Shown piece after piece: positions 55,470-61,267 of a DNA stretch of 61,267 nucleotides. Source of the stretch: a virus; IMG/VR virus record IMGVR_UViG_3300018080_000191, positions 1 through 61,267 of that record. One strand, given 5' to 3'. Numbering within the stretch: the first letter of the stretch is position 1; each line of letters opens with the position of its first letter. Position numbers and translations under genes: made by a program. The notes below the pieces were generated by a model, which worked only from the letters and a program-made list of their open reading frames with translations, did no database searches and had not been told where the DNA came from.

Positions 55470-56249
55470 ATGTATAACGAAGGACAATGGAAAAAGCAGT
55501 TTTGGCGAAGAGGTGGTGACAGTAATCTCTGCTCAATTGAGTATAATGAGAACCGTAAATATAATCACGTTTACCAGCTCAGCCTTGGCGAAGTAGCATT
55601 ACCTCAACCAGAACCGCTTTTCAAGCAGGACATGGTAACAGTCAATCTTGTTAAGGGCGGGATGTTGACAAGTGTGGCATGGCCCGGGCCTAACGTGGTT
55701 TTCCCTGGAGCTGGTATTCATGGGCTCTGGGAGCCCCCTCTACCAGGACAGCAGGTTCTTGTCGGGTTTGTTGATGGGCGGGCATCAGATCCTGTTGTTG
55801 TGCAGAAATATCCCTATAACCCATCGCAGGACCCAGCTCTCGAGGCTGCATACTTTATGCCGATGACGCAGCAAGCACATGGAATTTTTGATATAGTTTT
55901 GGGGCATATTACGGGTTCATATATGGCCTTCAGGACCACGCTCCCGCTGCCCGGTGCCGTAGAAATTAACTCCCCAACTATACTCGATGTAAATTCAACA
56001 ATACAGATGAATCTGAAAACAATTGGAACAATGAGCATTTCGGCTACGATATCAACAATCATAGAGAGCGCATTGGTTACGCTGCAGGATCTCCTGGGAG
56101 TGATGAAAATAGAACTGGGGCCAACGGGAATAAAGCTGACTACCGGTGATGCTGCAGCATGGCAGCCAAACATTATTGCCACCTGCCCGTATACCGGCCT
56201 TCCCCACGGGGGAACTTCCGCTGGAATTGTGTTATTAAAGGGTGGATAA
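55470..56249 (+). CDS. baseplate spike protein with OB-fold (gpV/gp5-like, 259 aa)
   Basis: The block VTVNLVKGGMLTSVAWPGPNVVFPG (key strands), GLWEPPLPGQQVLVGFVDGRASDPVVV is the OB-fold signature of spike proteins, with Pro/Gly-rich loops. After it come repetitive Ile/Thr strands (NSTIQMNLKTIGTMSISATI) that can wind as a trimeric beta helix, and an end with CPYTGLPHGG, which may bind metal at the tip. It should sit on the hub and puncture the cell envelope. AAGG precedes the ATG. Confidence 0.8.
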   Translation: MYNEGQWKKQFWRRGGDSNLCSIEYNENRKYNHVYQLSLGEVALPQPEPLFKQDMVTVNLVKGGMLTSVAWPGPNVVFPGAGIHGLWEPPLPGQQVLVGFVDGRASDPVVVQKYPYNPSQDPALEAAYFMPMTQQAHGIFDIVLGHITGSYMAFRTTLPLPGAVEINSPTILDVNSTIQMNLKTIGTMSISATISTIIESALVTLQDLLGVMKIELGPTGIKLTTGDAAAWQPNIIATCPYTGLPHGGTSAGIVLLKGG

Positions 56250-56253
56250 GTAA

Positions 56254-57171
56254 ATGTCTGTTCAATCCATACTGAAAGCAATTTACGGTACTTATGTGCC
56301 GACCGGGGTTTACTCCTTTGAGTTTAAGGGGGTAGCGGAGATATTTTTTCTGTTACCACCTGAATCAATAACGGTAAGCGAGGGACAGCGAGCCGAACTG
56401 CTCCCCACCCTGGGGGATGGCGCAGGATATTTGTGTGATTACGGTCAGGAATTTAAAGATATTGCGATATCGGGTTCCTTGAATTTCTTCTACGGTGGTT
56501 CGACCAGAAACCCGATCGATCGCGTTCCGGACAGTGCCGTGGACTTGGTTGATGGGTACTCTGAGTTTATCAAGCTCAGGTTCATGTTGTCCAGATATCG
56601 TGATTACACGATGACAAAAAAGGGAAAGCTAATTGCTCCCGATTTTTCGCTTCCCGGCCTGGCATCGGTTAAGAAGTTGAAGGGCTGGGTAAATAAGCAG
56701 GTACGTGATAAGTCTGGGGCACTGGCCGATCAGGTTGATCTGATATGGCATGATTATGATTATGATGATCATTTCAAGGTAAAGGTCGATACCTTTTCAT
56801 TGACTCGGAGCAAGGACGATCCCTGGACGGTTAATTACGATATATCTCTCAAGGCGTATGCGGTTGACGATAGAACAGGCAAAATCGAACTGAAATCTCC
56901 TGAAACAAAGGAAAACACAGCTCAACAAATAGACACTGCTACTTTACTCATGGAAAGCGTAGATGTAGAATTGCCAGATAGCCTTAAAAAGGATATTGGC
57001 AGATATCTCCTGGACCAAAAACTCAGCACTGCAAAGTCTTATTTAACCTGGGCCAACGGGATGATAAAAGCTGGTGTAATGACACCCGAAAGGGCATTGA
57101 GAACATTGAGCGATGTATTCGGTGATACATTAACCGTTGAAGATAACATTATTACGTTAAAGAAATTCTAA
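56254..57171 (+). CDS. baseplate protein (305 aa)
   Basis: A beta-rich N-terminal half (PTGVYSFEFKGVAEIFFLLPPESITVSEGQRAE in its strands, DIAISGSLNFFYGGS), a middle FKVKVDTFSLTRSKDDPWTVNYDISLKAY block and a helical C-terminus. The central VxVxxFxxxRxxxxPWxxxYxIxxxAY pattern recurs in baseplate/hub-linked proteins that precede a LysM protein. Role assigned by order; exact T4 counterpart unknown. Confidence 0.68.
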   Translation: MSVQSILKAIYGTYVPTGVYSFEFKGVAEIFFLLPPESITVSEGQRAELLPTLGDGAGYLCDYGQEFKDIAISGSLNFFYGGSTRNPIDRVPDSAVDLVDGYSEFIKLRFMLSRYRDYTMTKKGKLIAPDFSLPGLASVKKLKGWVNKQVRDKSGALADQVDLIWHDYDYDDHFKVKVDTFSLTRSKDDPWTVNYDISLKAYAVDDRTGKIELKSPETKENTAQQIDTATLLMESVDVELPDSLKKDIGRYLLDQKLSTAKSYLTWANGMIKAGVMTPERALRTLSDVFGDTLTVEDNIITLKKF

Positions 57172-57172
57172 G

Positions 57173-58144
57173 ATGATAGACCAGGTAATAATTAACACAA
57201 TTGATGAATTGCTGAAATCGGTGGAGGCATCGATAGTACCGAAAGGAAGTGCGACCTCTTTTAGTGATGGTGATGAAGCCCTCATTGACTATGTTGAGCA
57301 CGGAGAGCTCGACAAACTTAACTATTACAATTCGCTGATAAAGCAAAAGCTTTATGTATATGGGGTAACGGCAGCAATAATTTCTTCACCAACGAAAAAG
57401 GAGATGCCCATTCAACCGCCAAACAGCAATTTAACTGGCAATGTACTGGATGTGCTTGATATAGACGAGTTTGTGGACCAGGGATATGAAAATCCGGTTG
57501 TAGGGCTTGACCAGGAATACACCTATTATTGCATCGAGCAGGGCGATACACTTCAATCCATTGCTCAGGATTTTTATGAAGATTATCGTCAGTGGACCAG
57601 GATTGCACAGGCAAACCAATTACAAGAAAACGATCTCATTGATGCCGATATGGTTGGCTCATATATTAAAATACCCGTGAGCCAGGCCGGGTCCCTTGTT
57701 CGATCAAACCAAAATTTGGTATATGAAAGCATGTATGATCCCGAGAATGTCAGCTCTATTGAAAGATATCTTTTTGGCACCGATTTTGATGTTGGCAATG
57801 AGAAAATTGAGTCGAGCAGTAAGGGCGATCTGAAGAAAATATCTGGCATTAAAAACGTTTCCCAAAACATTAAAAACCGGTTTAGAGCAGGGAAAGGAAG
57901 TTTAAATCCACTTCACCCGGATTGGGGAATAAGCTTGATGAATGATATGGCTCAAACACCGTGGGTTATTGGCCTGGAACGGCAGATTGCCGACATGGAG
58001 ATTCAGGCTATGCACGATCCGCGGGTTGTGTCATCGACTATTGACAGGGGCAAGCTGGAGCTTGCAGGTGACAGAATTGATATAGAAATTGAGATTGAAC
58101 TACATGGTGGATTTTTAACTACTTGGAAAACGGAGATAACATAA
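57173..58144 (+). CDS. baseplate protein: LysM-like domain fused to gp25-like wedge domain (323 aa)
   Basis: Residues about 118-165 are a LysM-like domain (YYCIEQGDTLQSIAQDFY, WTRIAQANQL, IKIPV); the C-terminal 110 residues resemble GPW/gp25 (HPDWGISLMNDMAQTP, RQIADMEIQAMHDPRVV, GDRIDIEIEIELHGG). gp25-like proteins join the baseplate wedge to the sheath; LysM domains in hub proteins usually hold the tube end. Combining both in one chain is unusual and may replace two separate proteins. Confidence 0.82.
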   Translation: MIDQVIINTIDELLKSVEASIVPKGSATSFSDGDEALIDYVEHGELDKLNYYNSLIKQKLYVYGVTAAIISSPTKKEMPIQPPNSNLTGNVLDVLDIDEFVDQGYENPVVGLDQEYTYYCIEQGDTLQSIAQDFYEDYRQWTRIAQANQLQENDLIDADMVGSYIKIPVSQAGSLVRSNQNLVYESMYDPENVSSIERYLFGTDFDVGNEKIESSSKGDLKKISGIKNVSQNIKNRFRAGKGSLNPLHPDWGISLMNDMAQTPWVIGLERQIADMEIQAMHDPRVVSSTIDRGKLELAGDRIDIEIEIELHGGFLTTWKTEIT

Positions 58145-58145
58145 A

Positions 58146-59555
58146 ATGGCCGAAATATTAAAGGTATTTACGCCGGAACAGCTATATACACTCTTAAAAG
58201 CGAAAATCATTGCCGATAATGTCGGGATTACCGATTTTAACGAGGGATCGGTGATCCGGAGCATGCTGGAGGCTATTGCTCTTATTGAGTCAACAACTGG
58301 TTTTGATTACCTGGAAGCCTTGAGAAACGCGATTCCTGTTGCCCTGTATGATGGGTTGGGATTCACCAGGAAGGGCGCAACCAGGGCAACCGGCTATCTC
58401 AGGTTTTTTCGATTACCAGAATTTACAATTGAGTATACCGGATCCGGATCTGATTGTTTATTGACAATCACCGACACGCATCTTACAACATCATGTACGG
58501 GGGCCAGCGGGGATAACCTGAATATAGCATTTTCGGTTTATGATACGACCCAGAAGGTTAGAGACGAAATCAATGGAACGTCAAACTATACCTGCACAAT
58601 GGTTGGTAGGGGAAATGATGATCCGAAAGATCTCTATCATTATTCCGGTAAGGACATCAAGGGTGCAAAAAACTATCTTGATGGGAATGGTTTTGATGTG
58701 ATGCTGGGGAGCGCATCCCTGGTTTCGATTACATCTGGTGCGCAAGCATCAGTGGATGAGATTTATTTCAAAACAACAGCAAGTGGCTCTATCCCCCTGG
58801 GTGAGTCAACAAGTGATGATATCGCAGTTCAGGCAATTACGGAAGGGTCTAGCGGAAATATTTCAGCGGGAGCAATTGATACCCTGAACGGAAAGGGTGT
58901 TTTGAACACGCCGATTACCGGCGTTGAGTATGTCAAGAATGATTCGGCTTTTACCGGAGGAGAGAACGCGGAAAGCGAGCAAGAAAGGGCAAGGCGGTTC
59001 CAGGTATTCGTACAAGGCCTGGCCGGGGCCACGGTAAAGGGGATTGAGTCTGCAGTGCTGGGCATAACTGGAATAAAATCGGTAACGATACGGGAGCGAT
59101 ATCCGCAACCAGGATATATTACTATCATTGCAGATGATGGGACCGGAAGCCTCAGCAGTTCCCAGATAAGCGAAATAATTAAGGTTGCTAGTGGCGACCC
59201 CAATGATTTTGAGAACTATCCCGGTTATCGAGCTGCAGGAATCCTGCTAAACGTATCGGCCCCATCGGTAGTGGCCGTGGACGTGACGATGACAGTTACC
59301 AGGCTGTCACAGTTTTCAGATGAGAATGAGATTAAAAATGATGTTAAAACAGCCATAGAGAACTACATCAACACCCTGAAACTGGGAGATGATGTAATTT
59401 GTAATAAAATCCGCGAACTGGCCATGGGGGCTCACCCTGCAGTATATGATATTTCGATGTCGGTTCCATCGAGTAATGTGTCAATATCTGATTCGCAAAT
59501 TGCACGGACGGGCTCCGGCACGGGGGGGAGCGTAACAATAACGGTAACAACATAA
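58146..59555 (+). CDS. baseplate J-like wedge protein (469 aa)
   Basis: Baseplate J (gp6/gp47-type) signature: early EGSVIRSMLEAIALI and FDYLEALRNAIPVALYDGLGF, then VQAITEGSSGNISAGAI, and TGGENAESEQERARRFQVFVQGLAGATVKGIESAV in its key residues, finishing with VDVTMTVTRL and LGDDVICNKIRELAM. Residues about 95-160 hold an inserted small domain (LLTITDTHLTTSCTGASGD to SNYTCTMVG) that resembles the insertion in the tail sheath. Follows the preceding stop by one base. Confidence 0.93.
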   Translation: MAEILKVFTPEQLYTLLKAKIIADNVGITDFNEGSVIRSMLEAIALIESTTGFDYLEALRNAIPVALYDGLGFTRKGATRATGYLRFFRLPEFTIEYTGSGSDCLLTITDTHLTTSCTGASGDNLNIAFSVYDTTQKVRDEINGTSNYTCTMVGRGNDDPKDLYHYSGKDIKGAKNYLDGNGFDVMLGSASLVSITSGAQASVDEIYFKTTASGSIPLGESTSDDIAVQAITEGSSGNISAGAIDTLNGKGVLNTPITGVEYVKNDSAFTGGENAESEQERARRFQVFVQGLAGATVKGIESAVLGITGIKSVTIRERYPQPGYITIIADDGTGSLSSSQISEIIKVASGDPNDFENYPGYRAAGILLNVSAPSVVAVDVTMTVTRLSQFSDENEIKNDVKTAIENYINTLKLGDDVICNKIRELAMGAHPAVYDISMSVPSSNVSISDSQIARTGSGTGGSVTITVTT

Positions 59556-59556
59556 T

Positions 59557-60216
59557 ATGAGCACAAATGCTGATAAACTAAATAAATACCTGAAAGCGTT
59601 AATTGATGTTACTGACGATTTGTATAAGTCCATAGTATCGGATCCAGACGGCACTCCCGAGTCAACGATTGTTAACCCTGTTGACTTGAATTATGGTTGT
59701 GTTGCGGATCTCCTGGAATGGAATAGGATGCTTACAAAGTCTCTAGTCAGGCAACTCTATTTTGACCAAGCGGAAGGAAAGTTTTTGGACCTGATTTCCC
59801 ATACTCATTTTGGTCTTATTAGAGCCAGCGGAGAAACCGATAGTCAGTATAAGTCGAGAGTAAAAGATATTATCCTGGGACATAAAATAAGTCCCGCATC
59901 TATAATATATCTCACCCGTGGGTATTCCAGCCCCGGGGAACCGCAGCTTATCGAAGGGGAACAAGATTCAGCATTTGCAGATTGCAGCTTTACGGAATGT
60001 TATACCAGTTTTCAGGTGGCAAGTTCCAGCAGCAACAGTTATCAGGTGGGTTGGTGGGTATTCCCGGCAATTGCACTAGCCTCAACGACCTCATTATATT
60101 TCTTTATTTTAATTCTAGAAAATACGCCGTCAAGTCAGGCATTAACGGTGTTGGATATAGTAAACCGCAGCATAGCAGCCGGTATTGATTTCGAGATTTG
60201 GATTAAGAAGGTATAA
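59557..60216 (+). CDS. baseplate wedge/tail protein I-like (219 aa)
   Basis: The gene lies just after the J protein, where the tail protein I/gp48-like subunit is normally found. A helical N-terminus (KLNKYLKALIDVTDDLYKSIV) is followed by QLYFDQAEGKFLDLISHTHFGL and ETDSQYKSRVKDIILG, a block typical for such wedge proteins, then a beta-rich C-terminus with a hydrophobic strand pair (LASTTSLYFFILILEN). Assignment by order plus pattern. Confidence 0.78.
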   Translation: MSTNADKLNKYLKALIDVTDDLYKSIVSDPDGTPESTIVNPVDLNYGCVADLLEWNRMLTKSLVRQLYFDQAEGKFLDLISHTHFGLIRASGETDSQYKSRVKDIILGHKISPASIIYLTRGYSSPGEPQLIEGEQDSAFADCSFTECYTSFQVASSSSNSYQVGWWVFPAIALASTTSLYFFILILENTPSSQALTVLDIVNRSIAAGIDFEIWIKKV

Positions 60217-60219
60217 GTT

Positions 60220-61267
60220 ATGGGAAAGAATTTGAGATATTTGCAACACGCAAACCGAGCAAAAATTGAATCGGATCTTGTGTTGACGAGGATAGGAGAG
60301 TTATCTATTCGAGATATAGATGCTCTTGCTAGGGGTGCTCTTTACGAAGGAACAGGTAAAGATGCTGTAATTCTCGAGGGCCTTATGGCTACGGCAGCCG
60401 GTGGCATGGATGTGTCTGTAAGTGTTCCTGCAGCAGCGATGCAGATTATTGACGGGAATGATGTGCGATATTGTCTCGATTTTAACGATGGCAGCAATTT
60501 CAGTATTACATTATCGAACTCAGATCCTTCGAATGACAGAATTGATATAATCGAGGCCAGGGTAACGAAGAGTTCGGCTCTCCAGGATGCGCTGGTTGAT
60601 ATTATAGACCCCGTAACGAAATCCGTAACGCCCACATCAAAATATAGAGATTACGAAATTCATTTCGAGCTCCAGAAAAAAGATGGCACACCGGCGGGAT
60701 CGCCCGCTCCCCCGAGTACTACTGCTGCAACAGCGGGTTCTATCACGGGAACGGTTACGATATCGGGTACAATAGACCTCTCCAGCCAGTATCTTTTAAA
60801 TCTCACAATCGGTACTGATGGTGAGTTCACAGAAATAGATTGTAGGGGCAGTACGCCTTCAGCAACAACCTTAACCGAAATAATCAATGCCATAAATGCA
60901 GCAGGTTTTGGCAGTATCGCAAGCAATGACGGAAGCGATCACTTGAAAATCACAGCCCCGGGAACCGGCGAAAATTCAATTATCAAGATACGACCCCCCG
61001 CTGACACGTCAAAGGATGCGTATGCCGAAATCCTGGGCGGAACTGAATCGACTGCTTATTACGATATTTTCCAGGGAGAAAACAAATGGTTTAAGATTGC
61101 AGAAATTGCTGTTGGAGCTGCCGTGAGCTCGGTTACTGATACCGACATCCTGGACAGGACCGAATGTGCACAATGGGCTGCGGAATCGACCAGTATAGTA
61201 GACGGCAAAACGCTTGAAGGACACAGGGATGCTGCCATTCTTGACCATCCCGATGGAAGTATATACT
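60220..61267 (+). CDS. tail-tip or fibre-like protein, 3' end outside window
   Basis: ATG 60220 opens a frame that stays open to the window end (349 codons seen). The N-terminal 140 residues look like a baseplate-binding domain (RIGELSIRDIDALARGALYEG, FNDGSNFSITLSNSDP). A Pro/Ala/Thr hinge follows (PAGSPAPPSTTAATAG) and then a small beta domain (TISGTIDLSSQYLLNLTIG to DGSDHLKITAPG) that resembles repeat units of tail fibres. Position after the wedge genes supports a receptor-binding or fibre-attachment protein. Ribosome site is weak (AAGG seven bases upstream). Confidence 0.72.
   Translation, partial: MGKNLRYLQHANRAKIESDLVLTRIGELSIRDIDALARGALYEGTGKDAVILEGLMATAAGGMDVSVSVPAAAMQIIDGNDVRYCLDFNDGSNFSITLSNSDPSNDRIDIIEARVTKSSALQDALVDIIDPVTKSVTPTSKYRDYEIHFELQKKDGTPAGSPAPPSTTAATAGSITGTVTISGTIDLSSQYLLNLTIGTDGEFTEIDCRGSTPSATTLTEIINAINAAGFGSIASNDGSDHLKITAPGTGENSIIKIRPPADTSKDAYAEILGGTESTAYYDIFQGENKWFKIAEIAVGAAVSSVTDTDILDRTECAQWAAESTSIVDGKTLEGHRDAAILDHPDGSIY

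Noticed and set aside
1-61267. Integrase, repressor or attachment sites showing lysogeny
   Set aside because: None were seen. The window is incomplete at both ends, so this does not exclude a temperate phage.

Overview
This window is an internal piece of a tailed double-stranded DNA phage genome, or of a prophage-like copy of one. A contractile-tailed (myovirus-type) virion is indicated by a tail sheath, tail tube, LysM hub/gp25-like wedge and J-like baseplate proteins. Every gene I can support lies on the + strand, most are packed with ATGA overlaps or short gaps, and both window ends cut through a gene (a methyltransferase on the left, a putative tail-tip or fibre protein on the right). I see no integrase, repressor, replication gene or CRISPR array. 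The host cannot be named. Promoters fit a sigma70-type bacterial polymerase, and GTG and TTG starts occur.

Layout: (1) 1-3.1 kb, DNA methyltransferase, an Nmad1/DUF1599-like protein and small accessory genes. (2) 2.9-6.9 kb, small and large terminase subunits and portal. (3) 6.9-13.5 kb, a cassette inserted in the head operon: two membrane-anchored cell-wall enzymes (lytic transglycosylase, NlpC/P60-like), a secreted YfiM-like protein, a calcineurin-type phosphoesterase and several unknown proteins. (4) 12.6-15.4 kb, an RNA-repair pair (Rnl2-like RNA ligase plus RlaP-like nucleotidyltransferase) and a radical SAM protein. (5) 15.4-17.4 kb, a MuF/SPP1-gp7-like minor head protein fused to a HAD phosphatase. 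(6) 17.4-21.3 kb, small accessory genes (DUF5131 radical SAM, DUF551, ASCH, zinc ribbons, micro membrane proteins), one tRNA-Met and palindromic repeats. (7) 21.3-40.0 kb, a unit headed by a consensus sigma70 promoter and ended by a terminator, carrying very large multidomain polyvalent proteins (1919, 1797, 711 and 1076 aa) and helpers. (8) 40.0-44.7 kb, a new promoter, a structured leader with its own terminator hairpin, then prohead protease, scaffold-like protein, major capsid protein and decoration-like proteins. (9) 44.7-61.3 kb, connectors, sheath, tube, frameshift-linked tail chaperones, tape measure candidate and baseplate.

The most unusual part is region 7. Its proteins combine zincin peptidases, a RadC-type JAB domain, two ADP-ribosyltransferase-like domains, an InPase-like domain, a PBECR-type RNase-like domain, and an adenine methylase fused to a SNF2-type helicase. 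They share a recurring linker (consensus about KLVKKVIxNKKGKxQTVYVKP), a shared N-terminal module in three consecutive proteins, and a shared C-terminal tail (PIEIFGI[RK]V) in two. The architecture matches the polyvalent proteins described by Iyer, Aravind and colleagues, thought to be packaged in the capsid and injected to counter host defences. The shared modules could be packaging or processing signals acting with the prohead protease encoded just downstream; that link is inference.

Other points of interest are an A9 frameshift site joining the two tail-assembly chaperone frames, a domain shared by sheath and baseplate J protein, an Ig/FN3-like insertion in the major capsid protein, and structured RNA elements at 40.06-40.19 kb and 44.23-44.30 kb.
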